This document shows, one piece after another, positions 34,020-44,477 of a DNA stretch of 64,000 bases. Each line of letters opens with the position of its first letter. Position 1 is the stretch's first letter. The notes below the pieces were generated by a model. It saw only the letters and a program-made list of their open reading frames with translations. It made no database searches and was not told where the DNA came from. The stretch covers positions 62,001-126,000 of the forward strand of contig NZ_JBAWJZ010000004.1 in NCBI RefSeq assembly GCF_043876835.1. Direction: 5' to 3'. Made by a program: the position numbers and the translations under genes. The DNA comes from Yeosuana sp043876835 (GTDB lineage Bacteria > Bacteroidota > Bacteroidia > Flavobacteriales > Flavobacteriaceae).

Positions 34020-36035
34020 TTGGCAGTAAGCGAGAAAAACATATTAAATCGATTATATTTTATTGCAGGATGCATGTTCATCTTCTGTTTGGCTGTGGTA
34101 TTTAAATTAACATCGATTCAATTTGTTCAAGGTGATAAATACAGAGCGTTAGCTGAACAACGTGTAGTGAAAAATGTTATAATTCCGGCTAATAGAGGTA
34201 ATGTATATTCAGCAAAAGGAAATTTATTAGCTACCTCGATACCAAAATATGATATAAGATTTGATGCATTAACACCTTCAAATAAAACTTTTGAAAAATA
34301 TTTAAAACCCTTATGTGATTCACTTTCTAAATACTCAGGAAAATCATCAGGTTATTATCAGAATGATATCAGAAAAGCAAGAGCGAATAAAAACAGATAT
34401 TATTTAATTGCTAGAAATATTGGGTATTCAGATTATATACGATTAAGAAATTTTCCACTTCTAAACCTAGGTGCTTTTAAAGGAGGTTTGATTGTTGAGC
34501 AAAATACAAAACGCGAACATCCAATGGGTGGTATTGCACAACGCTCCATTGGTTATGAAAGATTTGATGACCAAGGTAATGTAACACGGGCTGGAATTGA
34601 TGGAGCTTATGGTGTTAAATATTTACGAGGAACTGATGGTAAACGTGCTAAACAACAGATAGGTAAAGGGCAATGGAAACCAATAGCCGATTATAATCAG
34701 ATTGAACCTCAAGATGGGTATGACGTTTATACAACTATCGATGTAAATATTCAGGATATAGCACACCATGCTTTGTTGGAACAGCTGGAAAAATACAAAG
34801 CAGATCATGGTTGTGTTGTAGTAATGGAAACCAAAACTGGCGAAATTAAAGCAATATCAAATTTAGGCAGAAATAGTGAAGGGTATTATTATGAGCGCTT
34901 AAACTATGCCGTGGGAGAAAGTCATGAACCTGGTTCTACTTTTAAATTAATGGCTATCACAGCTGCGCTTGAAGATAAAGTGATAGATACAAGTGATGTG
35001 GTAGATACAGAAAAAGGTGTTATTTGGTTTTATGGTAAGCCAGTAAAAGATTCGCATCACGGAGGTTATGGGAAAATATCAATTTCAAGAGCTTTTGAAG
35101 TGTCTTCAAACACCGGAGTTGTTAGAGCTATAGATAAAGCATATTCTAAAAATCCTGAAAAATTTGTGGATAGGTTATATAAAATGAACCTAAACAATAA
35201 ACTGGATCTTTCTATTTTGGGCGAACCTCAACCTACTATTCCTGATCCAAGAATTAAAAATGGTCGTTGGAGTGGAATAGCATTGCAATGGATGGCTTTT
35301 GGTTATGGGGTTCAATTTACGCCTTTACAAACATTAACTTTTTACAATGCAATAGCTAATGATGGAGAAATGGTGAAACCTCAATTTTTAAAAGAGGTTA
35401 GATCGTTTGATAAAGTGATTGTACCATTCGAAAAAGAAGTTTTAAACAAACAAATCTGCTCAAAAGAAACCATAGCTAAAGTGCAGCAATTACTTAAAAA
35501 TGTAGTAGAAAAAGATCATGGTACTGGTCATAGGTTATATTCTGAAAATTTTTCAATGGCAGGCAAAACGGGAACTTGTCAAAAAGATTACAGAAACAAA
35601 GAAAAGCTAAATTATATATCGTCTTTCGCAGGTTATTTTCCAGCAGACAATCCAAAATATTCTTGCATTGTTGTGATTCATGAACCAGATAAAAGTGTTG
35701 GGTACTATGGAGCTGACGTGTCTGGGCCAGTCTTTAAAAAAATTGCTCAAAAAATATTTACAGATACACCAATTGTCGATGAGGTAAAATCTTTAAATGT
35801 TAAATACGCATCTGCCGAAAGTGAATATGAAAATTTTTATGAAACAGCCCAAAATTATAAAACCATCATGCCAAGTGTTGTTGGTTTGCCAGCTATGGAT
35901 GCAGTTGCCTTGTTAGAGAATATGCAGGTAAAGGTGAAAGTAAAATTAGAAGGAAGTGGTGTAATAAAAAAACAATCTGTTGAACAGAATATTAAACTAA
36001 AAAATAACCAAGTAGTTGTACTAACAGCATCATGA
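34020..36035 (+). CDS. ftsI: Septal peptidoglycan transpeptidase (PBP3/FtsI) with PASTA domain
   Basis: The class B penicillin-binding protein crosslinks septal peptidoglycan. The 671 residues show a membrane anchor (about 10-30), a dimerization domain, and a transpeptidase domain with SxxK (PGSTFKLM, about 305), SxN (SSNTG, about 362) and KTG (AGKTGTCQ, about 516). A C-terminal PASTA domain (about 610-671, MPSVVGLPAMDAVALL) is typical of Bacteroidota. Translation begins at TTG 34020; no ATG fits. Its stop overlaps the murE start (ATGA). Confidence 0.95.
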   Translation: MAVSEKNILNRLYFIAGCMFIFCLAVVFKLTSIQFVQGDKYRALAEQRVVKNVIIPANRGNVYSAKGNLLATSIPKYDIRFDALTPSNKTFEKYLKPLCDSLSKYSGKSSGYYQNDIRKARANKNRYYLIARNIGYSDYIRLRNFPLLNLGAFKGGLIVEQNTKREHPMGGIAQRSIGYERFDDQGNVTRAGIDGAYGVKYLRGTDGKRAKQQIGKGQWKPIADYNQIEPQDGYDVYTTIDVNIQDIAHHALLEQLEKYKADHGCVVVMETKTGEIKAISNLGRNSEGYYYERLNYAVGESHEPGSTFKLMAITAALEDKVIDTSDVVDTEKGVIWFYGKPVKDSHHGGYGKISISRAFEVSSNTGVVRAIDKAYSKNPEKFVDRLYKMNLNNKLDLSILGEPQPTIPDPRIKNGRWSGIALQWMAFGYGVQFTPLQTLTFYNAIANDGEMVKPQFLKEVRSFDKVIVPFEKEVLNKQICSKETIAKVQQLLKNVVEKDHGTGHRLYSENFSMAGKTGTCQKDYRNKEKLNYISSFAGYFPADNPKYSCIVVIHEPDKSVGYYGADVSGPVFKKIAQKIFTDTPIVDEVKSLNVKYASAESEYENFYETAQNYKTIMPSVVGLPAMDAVALLENMQVKVKVKLEGSGVIKKQSVEQNIKLKNNQVVVLTAS

Positions 36036-37495
36036 TAGCTCTAAAGGACATATTATATAAAGTAACCTTAAACGCTGTAGTAGGTAGCACTTTTGTGGAT
36101 ATCAATGAAATTCATTTTGATTCAAGAAATGTTGCTAAAAATAATGCTTTTGTTGCAATAAAAGGTACTCATGTAGATGGGCATGAGTTCATAGAAAAAG
36201 CAATTGAAAAGGGTGCAATTGCAATTGTTTGCGAAACCATACCGGCTGATTTGCATAATGGAATTACGTATGTAGAAGTAGAAAATGCAGGTAAAGCATT
36301 GGCTTATATGGCATCTAATTATTATGGAGTGCCTTCAGAAAACCTAAAGCTAGTCGGTGTTACAGGAACCAATGGAAAAACAACGGTGGCAACATTGTTA
36401 TACCAGTTGTTCAAAAAAGCAGGATTTAAAGTTGGATTGCTTTCAACCGTTAAGATTATGGTTGATAGTAAAGAATATAAAGCTACACATACAACACCAG
36501 ACTCATTGACTATAAATAAGTATTTAAATGAGATGAGTAAAGATGGGGTTGAGTTTTGCTTTATGGAAGTAAGCTCCCATGGTATCCATCAATTTAGAAC
36601 TGAAGGATTGCATTTTGTTGGTGGTATTTTTACCAATTTAACACACGATCATTTAGATTATCACAACTCGTTTGCAGAATATAGAGATGTTAAAAAATCG
36701 TTTTTTGATAATCTTCCAAGTACTGCTTTTGCACTTGTAAATGTTGATGATAAAAATGGTTTAGTGATGCTTCAAAACACGCAAGCCAGAAAGTTTACCT
36801 ATGCATTAAAAACCTATGCAGATTATAGAGTTCAAATTTTGGAAAACGAATTTGGAGGTTTATTGCTTAAAATAAATGAGAGCGAAGTTTGGACTAGGTT
36901 AATTGGAAATTTCAATGCATATAACATTTTGGCTATTTATGCTACTGCTGATTTATTAGGGTTAGATAAATCAGAAATACTTCAGTTGATAAGTGCTTTA
37001 GAAAGTGTAAGTGGGCGTTTTCAATATTTAATTTCAGATGAAAAAATCACAGCCATTGTTGATTATGCACATACACCAGATGCACTTAAAAATGTATTGG
37101 AAACTATAAATAGTATTCGAACTAAAAATGAAGAGCTAATCACTGTTTTTGGTTGTGGTGGCGATAGAGATAAAACAAAGCGCCCAACTATGGGCAATAT
37201 TGCTTCAGCTTTAAGTACAAAAGTAATTATAACCAGTGATAACCCTCGTAGTGAAGAGCCAAATACAATAATTAGTGAAATAGAAAAAGGAGTAGAACCT
37301 CAAAACATTAGAAAAGTAGTTTCAATAGTTGACAGAAAGCAAGCTATTAAAACAGCTTGTCAAATGGCACAACCAAATGACATCATTTTAATTGCGGGAA
37401 AAGGGCATGAAACCTATCAGGAAATAAAAGGAGAGCGCTACGATTTTGATGATTATAAAATAGTACAAGAATTTTTAAAACAGTTACAAAAATAA
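36032..37495 (+). CDS. murE: UDP-N-acetylmuramoyl-tripeptide synthetase MurE (meso-DAP type)
   Basis: MurE adds the third amino acid to UDP-MurNAc-dipeptide in the cytoplasm. The 487-residue enzyme has the Mur ligase ATP motif GVTGTNGKTTVATLLY (about 107-122) and the DNPR motif (TSDNPRSEEP, about 407-416). That motif indicates meso-diaminopimelate rather than lysine, in line with Gram-negative peptidoglycan. It overlaps ftsI by 4 bp and lies 1 bp before mraY. Confidence 0.96.
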   Translation: MIALKDILYKVTLNAVVGSTFVDINEIHFDSRNVAKNNAFVAIKGTHVDGHEFIEKAIEKGAIAIVCETIPADLHNGITYVEVENAGKALAYMASNYYGVPSENLKLVGVTGTNGKTTVATLLYQLFKKAGFKVGLLSTVKIMVDSKEYKATHTTPDSLTINKYLNEMSKDGVEFCFMEVSSHGIHQFRTEGLHFVGGIFTNLTHDHLDYHNSFAEYRDVKKSFFDNLPSTAFALVNVDDKNGLVMLQNTQARKFTYALKTYADYRVQILENEFGGLLLKINESEVWTRLIGNFNAYNILAIYATADLLGLDKSEILQLISALESVSGRFQYLISDEKITAIVDYAHTPDALKNVLETINSIRTKNEELITVFGCGGDRDKTKRPTMGNIASALSTKVIITSDNPRSEEPNTIISEIEKGVEPQNIRKVVSIVDRKQAIKTACQMAQPNDIILIAGKGHETYQEIKGERYDFDDYKIVQEFLKQLQK

Positions 37496-37496
37496 T

Positions 37497-38738
37497 ATGC
37501 TGTATTACCTATTTGATTATTTAGAAAAACAATTCCAATTACCAGGGGCATCACTTTTTGGGTTTATCACCTTTAGGGCAGCGGCTGCGATAATATTATC
37601 GTTGTTAATTTCAACAATTTACGGTAAAAGAATCATTCGTTTTTTATTAAAACAACAAGTAGGGGAAACGATTAGAGACTTAGGTTTAGAAGGCCAACAA
37701 CAAAAAGCAGGTACGCCAACAATGGGAGGGATTATCATCATTCTTGCGACTTTAATACCTGTAATACTATTCGCAAAGTTAGAAAACATATACATCATTT
37801 TGCTAATTGTTACAACGCTTTGGATGGGAACAATTGGGTTTATTGATGATTATATCAAAAAGTTTAAAAAAGATAAAGAAGGTTTAAAAGGAAAGTTTAA
37901 AGTGTTGGGCCAAGTGGGGCTTGGAATTATTGTAGGAGCTACATTGTTTTTTAACAAAGATGTAACTATAAAGGAAAAATTGCCTATCCAAGTACAGCAA
38001 GAAATGTTGGCTGCAGATCCTAATTTGTCACCTTCAAAACTTTTTAAAGTTGAAGAAAAATCAACCAAAACCACTATCCCTTTTGTTAAAGGGAATGAGT
38101 TTGATTATGCCGAAATTATAATCTGGATAAACCCTGGCTTAGAAAAATATGCTTGGGTAATTTTTATTCTTGTTGCCATTTTCATTATTACTGCAGTTTC
38201 AAATGGCGCTAATCTTACCGATGGAATTGATGGTTTAGCAGCAGGAACCTCGGCAATCATTGTGCTTACTTTAGGAATTTTTGCATGGGTTTCTGGTAAC
38301 ATTATTTTTTCAGATTATCTCAATATTATGTATATCCCAAGAGTTGAAGAAATTTCAATTTATATAGCTGCTTTTGTTGGTGCGCTTATTGGATTTCTTT
38401 GGTACAATACCTATCCGGCTCAGGTTTTTATGGGAGATACAGGAAGCTTAACTATCGGTGGTATTATCGCAGTTATAGCCATAGCCGTTAGAAAGGAATG
38501 GTTAATTCCTGTTCTGTGTGGAATTTTCTTAGCGGAAAACTTATCGGTAGTGTTACAGGTAAGCTATTTCAAATACACTAAGAAAAAATATGGAGAAGGA
38601 AGGAGAATATTCAAGATGTCTCCATTGCATCATCATTATCAAAAATCAGGGTATCACGAAAGTAAAATAGTTACAAGATTTTGGATTGTTGGCATTTTAT
38701 TGGCCATCATTTCTATTGTGACATTGAAAATTAGATAG
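37497..38738 (+). CDS. mraY: Phospho-N-acetylmuramoyl-pentapeptide transferase
   Basis: MraY transfers phospho-MurNAc-pentapeptide to undecaprenyl phosphate to make lipid I. The 413-residue integral membrane protein carries KAGTPTMGGIIII, the Asp-Asp motif GFIDDYIKK, NGANLTDGIDGLAAG and FMGDTGSL, and the C-terminal HHHYQKSGYHE. Compared with E. coli MraY (360 residues) it has an insertion of about 50 residues after KFKVLGQ (residues about 165-205) that includes a soluble stretch, a known feature of this phylum. Confidence 0.96.
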   Translation: MLYYLFDYLEKQFQLPGASLFGFITFRAAAAIILSLLISTIYGKRIIRFLLKQQVGETIRDLGLEGQQQKAGTPTMGGIIIILATLIPVILFAKLENIYIILLIVTTLWMGTIGFIDDYIKKFKKDKEGLKGKFKVLGQVGLGIIVGATLFFNKDVTIKEKLPIQVQQEMLAADPNLSPSKLFKVEEKSTKTTIPFVKGNEFDYAEIIIWINPGLEKYAWVIFILVAIFIITAVSNGANLTDGIDGLAAGTSAIIVLTLGIFAWVSGNIIFSDYLNIMYIPRVEEISIYIAAFVGALIGFLWYNTYPAQVFMGDTGSLTIGGIIAVIAIAVRKEWLIPVLCGIFLAENLSVVLQVSYFKYTKKKYGEGRRIFKMSPLHHHYQKSGYHESKIVTRFWIVGILLAIISIVTLKIR

Positions 38739-40070
38739 ATGAAACGATTAGTGATTCTTGGAGGAGGAGAAAGCGGTGTAGGAACAGCGCTTTTAGGAAA
38801 GGAAAAAGGTTTTGAAATATTTGTTTCAGATAAAGGAACAATTAAAGAAAAATATAAACAAGTTCTTATACATAATGAGATTGAATGGGAAGAAGGTAAT
38901 CATACAGAATCAAAAATCCTGAATGCAGACCTTGTAATGAAAAGCCCTGGAATACCAGATAAAGCACCACTGGTGAAATTGATTCATGAAAAAGGAATTT
39001 TAGTAGTTTCTGAAATTGAATTTGCTTCACATTTTACCGATGCAACGATTATTGGTATTACAGGAAGTAATGGTAAAACAACAACAGCAACCTTAACACA
39101 TCATATTTTAAAACAAGAATTGAATGTGGGATTGGCTGGGAATATTGGGGACAGTTTTGCAAAACAAATTTTGGAAAAGGATTATCAAAACTATGTGTTG
39201 GAAATAAGCAGTTTTCAATTAGATGATATTGTTGATTTTAAACCGCATATAGCTGTCATTACAAACATTACACCCGATCATTTGGATAGATATAATTATC
39301 AATTTGAAAATTATATCGCTTCAAAATTCAGAATAGCAGAAAATCAAACAAAAGAGGATTATTTGATTTATGACGCCGATGATGAGGTAATCAATGACTG
39401 GTTAAAAAACAATTCAATTCAATCTACTTTATTGCCATTTTCACTAACAAAAACTATTGAAAATGGTGCGTATTTAGACAATAATAATATAAAAATAACT
39501 ATAGATAACAATCAAATAATTATGCCAACATCAAATCTTGCTTTAGAAGGAAAACACAATATTAAAAACGCAATGGCTGCTTCAACAGTGGCACATTTAT
39601 TAAAAATTAGAAAGCAAACAATTAGAGAAAGTCTAGAAAATTTTCAAGGGGTTGAACATAGATTAGAGCATGTATTAAAGATTAATAAAGTGCAATATAT
39701 CAACGATTCAAAAGCAACCAATGTAAATGCTACTTATTATGCTTTAGAAAGCATGGATACGCCAACTGTCTGGATTGTTGGCGGACAAGATAAAGGCAAT
39801 AATTATGAAGAATTGTTTTCGTTCGTAAATGAAAAGGTGAAGGCAATCATTTGTTTAGGTGTTGACAATGAAAAACTATTGAACACTTTTGGAGGAATGG
39901 TTGATATTATTGTCGAAACTCAATTTATGAGTGAAGCAGTAAAAATAGCTTATAAAATTGCTGAAGCAGGCGACACCGTATTGCTGTCTCCAGCTTGTGC
40001 AAGTTTTGATTTGTTTGAAAACTATGAGGATAGAGGGCGTCAATTTAAAGCAGCAGTTAGAAATTTATAA
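38739..40070 (+). CDS. murD: UDP-N-acetylmuramoylalanine--D-glutamate ligase
   Basis: MurD adds D-glutamate to UDP-MurNAc-L-Ala. The 443-residue product has the N-terminal Rossmann motif LGGGESGVG, the ATP motif GITGSNGKTTTATLTHH (about 105-121), ITPDHLDRY (about 182) and the C-terminal SPACASFDLFENYEDRG. The ATG follows the mraY stop directly. This places MurD after MraY as in most dcw clusters. Confidence 0.96.
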   Translation: MKRLVILGGGESGVGTALLGKEKGFEIFVSDKGTIKEKYKQVLIHNEIEWEEGNHTESKILNADLVMKSPGIPDKAPLVKLIHEKGILVVSEIEFASHFTDATIIGITGSNGKTTTATLTHHILKQELNVGLAGNIGDSFAKQILEKDYQNYVLEISSFQLDDIVDFKPHIAVITNITPDHLDRYNYQFENYIASKFRIAENQTKEDYLIYDADDEVINDWLKNNSIQSTLLPFSLTKTIENGAYLDNNNIKITIDNNQIIMPTSNLALEGKHNIKNAMAASTVAHLLKIRKQTIRESLENFQGVEHRLEHVLKINKVQYINDSKATNVNATYYALESMDTPTVWIVGGQDKGNNYEELFSFVNEKVKAIICLGVDNEKLLNTFGGMVDIIVETQFMSEAVKIAYKIAEAGDTVLLSPACASFDLFENYEDRGRQFKAAVRNL

Positions 40071-40098
40071 TACTAAATAGAAGTATAGAAGAGCAAAA

Positions 40099-41292
40099 AT
40101 GCAAACACTATTTAACAACATAAAGGGAGATCGTTTAATATGGGCTATAGTAGCTTTGTTGGCAATTTTCTCGTTTCTTCCTGTGTATAGTGCTGCAAGT
40201 AATTTGGCTTATTCGGGAGGAAACACAAGTACTTTCGCCTTTTTTGTTAAGCATTTTATGCATCTATTTTTAGGCTTTGCTATTATGTATGGCGTTCATA
40301 AAATCCCTTACAGATATTTTAGAGGCTTGTCGTTGGTAATGATTCCAATTGTGCTTATTCTATTATTGGTTACAATGTTTCAAGGTGTTACCATTGAAGG
40401 AGCGAACGCCAGTAGATGGATTCAAATTCCAATTGTAGGCATGTCTTTTCAAACATCTACATTGGCGTCTGTGGTACTCATGGTATATGTTGCAAGGTAT
40501 ATGTCTAAAATAAAAGATAAAGACATCACTTTTAAGGCATCTATTTTGCCACTTTGGCTTCCGGTATTTTTAGTGTTGGTTTTAATCTTGCCAGCAAACC
40601 TTTCAACAGCAGCTATTATGTTTGTTATGGTTGTAATGTTGGTGTTTTTGGGTGGTTATCCAATTCGTTATTTACTTATCATTTTGGGCTCTGGTGTTTT
40701 GGCTTTAGCATTATTTATTTTAATAGCAAAAGCATTTCCTGATGCTATGCCAAATAGAATTGATACTTGGATGAGTCGATTAGAAAGTTTTTCAAACGAT
40801 GAAGATACAGAAGCCGATTATCAAATAGAAAAGGCAAAAATAGCGATTGCTTCAGGTGGTATTCAAGGTGTTGGACCTGGAAAGAGTATCCAAAAGAACT
40901 TTTTACCTCAATCATCATCCGATTTTATTTTCGCTATCATAATTGAAGAATATGGCCTGATAGGTGGTTTAGCAATTATCATTTTGTATATGTGGTTATT
41001 ATTCAGAATTGTTATTGTGGCTCAAAAATCTGATACCATTTTTGGAAAGTTACTGGTTTTAGGAGTAGGACTTCCAATTGTTTTTCAGGCTTTAATAAAT
41101 ATGGCAGTTGCAGTAGAGTTATTTCCTGTTACTGGCCAAACATTACCACTTATCAGTAGTGGAGGAACTTCCATTTGGATGACTTGTTTAGCTATTGGAA
41201 TTATTTTAAGTGTTAGTGCAAAAAGAGAAGAAATAAAAGAGTTTGAGAATATAGAAGAGAACCCTTTAGAGATTTTATCAGAAACCATTTAA
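40099..41292 (+). CDS. ftsW: Septal peptidoglycan glycosyltransferase FtsW (SEDS)
   Basis: FtsW polymerises lipid II into glycan strands with FtsI. The 397-residue, roughly ten-helix protein carries SEDS features: an early GANASRWIQIP (about 95), LPANLSTAAIMF (about 165), and GGIQGVGPGKSIQKNFLPQ-type sequence with DFIFAIIIEEYGLIGG (about 275-290), followed by PLISSGGTS (about 350). It lies 28 bp after murD and 12 bp before murG. Confidence 0.95.
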   Translation: MQTLFNNIKGDRLIWAIVALLAIFSFLPVYSAASNLAYSGGNTSTFAFFVKHFMHLFLGFAIMYGVHKIPYRYFRGLSLVMIPIVLILLLVTMFQGVTIEGANASRWIQIPIVGMSFQTSTLASVVLMVYVARYMSKIKDKDITFKASILPLWLPVFLVLVLILPANLSTAAIMFVMVVMLVFLGGYPIRYLLIILGSGVLALALFILIAKAFPDAMPNRIDTWMSRLESFSNDEDTEADYQIEKAKIAIASGGIQGVGPGKSIQKNFLPQSSSDFIFAIIIEEYGLIGGLAIIILYMWLLFRIVIVAQKSDTIFGKLLVLGVGLPIVFQALINMAVAVELFPVTGQTLPLISSGGTSIWMTCLAIGIILSVSAKREEIKEFENIEENPLEILSETI

Positions 41293-41304
41293 AAATGACA
41301 AGAA

Positions 41305-42411
41305 GTGTCAGATAAAAATAAAACATATAAAATTATTCTTTCAGGAGGCGGAACAGGTGGACATATCTATCCTGCTATTGCTATTGCAAACGAATTAAAA
41401 AATCGTTTTCCAAATGCTGAATTTTTATTTGTTGGTGCCAAGGATAGAATGGAAATGGAAAAAGTGCCACAGGCTGGATATAATATTAAAGGTTTATGGA
41501 TTTCTGGTATTCAAAGACAATTGACACTAAAAAACCTGATGTTCCCTTTTAAACTTATGAGTAGTTTATGGAACGCCAAAAAAATAGTAAAGGCATTTAA
41601 GCCAGATATTGCCATTGGTACTGGAGGATTTGCAAGTGGGCCATTATTATATATTGCTGCTTCTAAAAAGATACCGTGTTTAATACAAGAGCAGAATTCG
41701 TATCCAGGAATCACCAATAAATTATTAGCTAAAAAAGTTCAGAAGATATGTGTGGCTTACGATAATTTAGAACGATTTTTTCCAACTGATAAAACCATAA
41801 AAACTGGAAATCCAGTTCGACAAGATTTACTCAATATAGAAAGTAAAACAGTTGAGGCTAAAGATTTTTTCAATCTTAAACATGGAAAATATACTTTGTT
41901 GGTTTTAGGTGGAAGTTTAGGCGCAAGAAATATTAATGATTTAATTGAAAGAGAACTAGATTTTCTTAGTACTCAAAATGTACAAGTAATTTGGCAATGT
42001 GGAAAATTATATTATAGTCAGTATAAGATTTACAATAACACAAAAGATATTCAGGTGTATCCATTTTTAAACAACATGGATTTTGCATATGCAGCAGCAG
42101 ACATAATAATTTCCAGAGCAGGAGCAAGTTCGGTTTCAGAATTGTGTATAGTAGGAAAGCCAGTAATTTTTATACCATCTCCCAATGTGGCAGAAGATCA
42201 TCAAACCAAAAATGCATTGGCTATTGTAAATAATGATGCAGCAATGCTAATAAAGGAAGAGGATTTAGAAGTAGATTTTAAAAATAAATTTTCACAATTA
42301 ATACAATCTCCTGAAAAACAAAAACATTTAGGAGACAACATAAAAAAATTGGCATTAGTAAATGCAACAAACCAAATAGCAGATGAAGTTGTAAAACTTT
42401 TAGAAAAATAA
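41305..42411 (+). CDS. murG: UDP-GlcNAc--lipid I GlcNAc transferase
   Basis: MurG converts lipid I to lipid II at the inner face of the membrane. The 368-residue GT28 enzyme has the N-terminal SGGGTGGHIYPAIAIANEL, GGFASGP (about 108), LVLGGSLGARNIND (about 195) and SRAGASSVSELC (about 270). It begins with GTG at 41305; the ATG at 41295 is in another frame and stops after six codons. It ends 1 bp before murC. Confidence 0.96.
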   Translation: MSDKNKTYKIILSGGGTGGHIYPAIAIANELKNRFPNAEFLFVGAKDRMEMEKVPQAGYNIKGLWISGIQRQLTLKNLMFPFKLMSSLWNAKKIVKAFKPDIAIGTGGFASGPLLYIAASKKIPCLIQEQNSYPGITNKLLAKKVQKICVAYDNLERFFPTDKTIKTGNPVRQDLLNIESKTVEAKDFFNLKHGKYTLLVLGGSLGARNINDLIERELDFLSTQNVQVIWQCGKLYYSQYKIYNNTKDIQVYPFLNNMDFAYAAADIIISRAGASSVSELCIVGKPVIFIPSPNVAEDHQTKNALAIVNNDAAMLIKEEDLEVDFKNKFSQLIQSPEKQKHLGDNIKKLALVNATNQIADEVVKLLEK

Positions 42412-42412
42412 A

Positions 42413-43765
42413 ATGAATTTAAAGAACATACATAACGTCTTTTTTATTGGTATTGGAGGTATTGGTATGAGCGCTTTGGCAAGATATTTTAAAGCCAAAG
42501 ATATGTATGTTGCTGGTTATGATAAAACACCAACTGAGTTAACAGATAGTCTTTCGGCTCTGGGTATTAATGTTCATTTTCAAGATTCTTTAGAACTTAT
42601 AGATTCACCGTTTTTAAATTCAGATAATACATTGGTAGTTTATACGCCAGCAGTTCCAAGTAGTCATAGGCAGTTAGAATTTTTTAAATCGAAAGGTTTT
42701 CAAGTTTTAAAACGTTCAAAGGTTTTAGGATTGATTACAGAAAACACATTTTGTTTAGCTATTGCAGGAACACATGGTAAAACTACAACAACCAGTATTT
42801 TAGGGCATTTAATGTATGAATGTAATGTGCCCTTAACAGCCTTTTTAGGAGGAATAAGTGAAAATTATAATTCTAATTTAATATTGAATGGAACCGAAGT
42901 CTCTGTTGTTGAGGCTGATGAGTTTGATCGTTCGTTTTTAACATTGTCTCCAGATATAGCATGTATTACATCCATGGATGCGGATCATTTAGATATTTAT
43001 GGAGATGCTTCACAGTTGAGAAAGTCTTTTGAAGATTTTTCAAAAAGAGTAAAACCAAACGGAAAATTATTTATTAAAAATGGACTTCCATTAGATGGTA
43101 TTACTTATGGAATAGAAGATGATTCTGATTATTCAGTACAAAATATAAAAATACAAAATGGCACCTATGTTTTTGATGTTAAAACACCAAAAACAGTGCT
43201 TGAAAATCTGCAATTTAACCTGCCCGGTAGACATAATCTGTCGAATGCATTAATAGCCTTAGCGATGGCTGTAGAGTACGGTTGCCCTTACCGACAGCTC
43301 GCTGAGGCATTAGCATCTTATAAAGGCGTTAAAAGAAGATTTACATATCAAATAAAAACAGAAAATTTTGTTTATATAGATGATTATGCGCATCATCCAG
43401 AAGAGATTAATGCCGTTTATCAAGCCATTAGAGAAATGTATCCTGGTAAAAAAATATTAGCCATTTTTCAACCGCATTTATTTAGTAGAACAAGGGATTT
43501 TGTAGATGACTTTGCAAAAAGTTTGTCTCAGTTTGATGAAATTATGTTGTTTGATATTTATCCAGCAAGAGAATTGCCTATTGAGGGAGTTACATCATTA
43601 TGGTTGTTAAATAAAATTGAAAATCCAAATAAGCAGCTTATAAGTAAAGCAGAAATTATGAAAAAAATCCATGAGAGTAAAGCGCAAGTTTTGCTAACAA
43701 TTGGGGCTGGTGACATTGGCGAAGAAGTTAAACATATAAAAAAAGAATTGAGTGTTGCGAGTTAA
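42413..43765 (+). CDS. murC: UDP-N-acetylmuramate--L-alanine ligase
   Basis: MurC adds the first amino acid, L-alanine, to UDP-MurNAc. The 450-residue enzyme contains FIGIGGIGMSALA (about 11-23), the ATP motif GTHGKTTTTSILGHL (about 120-134), EADEFDRSFL (about 164), and the C-terminal YIDDYAHHPEEI and FQPHLFSRT. Its last 11 bp overlap the ftsQ start region. Confidence 0.96.
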   Translation: MNLKNIHNVFFIGIGGIGMSALARYFKAKDMYVAGYDKTPTELTDSLSALGINVHFQDSLELIDSPFLNSDNTLVVYTPAVPSSHRQLEFFKSKGFQVLKRSKVLGLITENTFCLAIAGTHGKTTTTSILGHLMYECNVPLTAFLGGISENYNSNLILNGTEVSVVEADEFDRSFLTLSPDIACITSMDADHLDIYGDASQLRKSFEDFSKRVKPNGKLFIKNGLPLDGITYGIEDDSDYSVQNIKIQNGTYVFDVKTPKTVLENLQFNLPGRHNLSNALIALAMAVEYGCPYRQLAEALASYKGVKRRFTYQIKTENFVYIDDYAHHPEEINAVYQAIREMYPGKKILAIFQPHLFSRTRDFVDDFAKSLSQFDEIMLFDIYPARELPIEGVTSLWLLNKIENPNKQLISKAEIMKKIHESKAQVLLTIGAGDIGEEVKHIKKELSVAS

Positions 43766-44474
43766 TTGGAATTACATAAAAATGATAACTCTTTTAGGCG
43801 TTGTAATATTTTTATTTGCATTTGCGTCCAGCAAAAATGCAATTAGAAAAGTGCCTCAAGTTGATATTAATTTTATTGGTGAAAACAATCTCTTTGTAAC
43901 ACATGAAACTGTTAGTAAATTGTTAATACAAAATCAACGCAGTGTTAAAAATATGGCTAAAGAAACTTTAGATTTGAATCAATTAGAGAAGTCCCTGAAT
44001 TCTAATCCAATGATAAAATCAGCTGAAGTGTATGTTGCTGTAAATGGAACAGTTAAAGCTGATATTGAACAAAAAACACCTATTGCAAGAGTGAGCACTA
44101 CAGAGTCCTATTATGTAGATGACGAAGGTTTTTTTATGCCATTGTCAAATAATTTTACGGCTAGAGTGCCTTTGGTTACAGGTTTTGTAAAAAAGAATGA
44201 TTTAAAAAATGTTTATTCAGTTGCTAACAAAATTAAAAATGATGACTTTCTAATGAAAAACGTTATAGAAATTCGTCAGGATTCAGATATGACCATTTAT
44301 TTAAAACTTCGACAATGCAAGTTTGAAGTAAAATTGGGTGATGTTAATTTTTTAGACAAAAAAATAAATAACCTCAAAGCTTTCTATCAAAAAAACCTAC
44401 AAGACAGAACACTTAATAATTATAGTAAAGTCAATTTGCAATTTGACAATCAAGTAGTATGTACCAAAACGTAA
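43755..44474 (+). CDS. ftsQ: Cell division protein FtsQ
   Basis: This bitopic division protein (about 239 residues) has a short basic N-terminus, one membrane helix (about residues 10-26) and a periplasmic POTRA-like part starting near 35 (VDINFIGENNLFVTHETV), then the FtsQ domain. The start is ambiguous: TTG at 43755 gives RVNWNYIK, the usual start of flavobacterial FtsQ, while GTG at 43752 adds one residue. It overlaps murC and is 3 bp from ftsA. Confidence 0.9.
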   Translation: MRVNWNYIKMITLLGVVIFLFAFASSKNAIRKVPQVDINFIGENNLFVTHETVSKLLIQNQRSVKNMAKETLDLNQLEKSLNSNPMIKSAEVYVAVNGTVKADIEQKTPIARVSTTESYYVDDEGFFMPLSNNFTARVPLVTGFVKKNDLKNVYSVANKIKNDDFLMKNVIEIRQDSDMTIYLKLRQCKFEVKLGDVNFLDKKINNLKAFYQKNLQDRTLNNYSKVNLQFDNQVVCTKT

Positions 44475-44477
44475 ACA

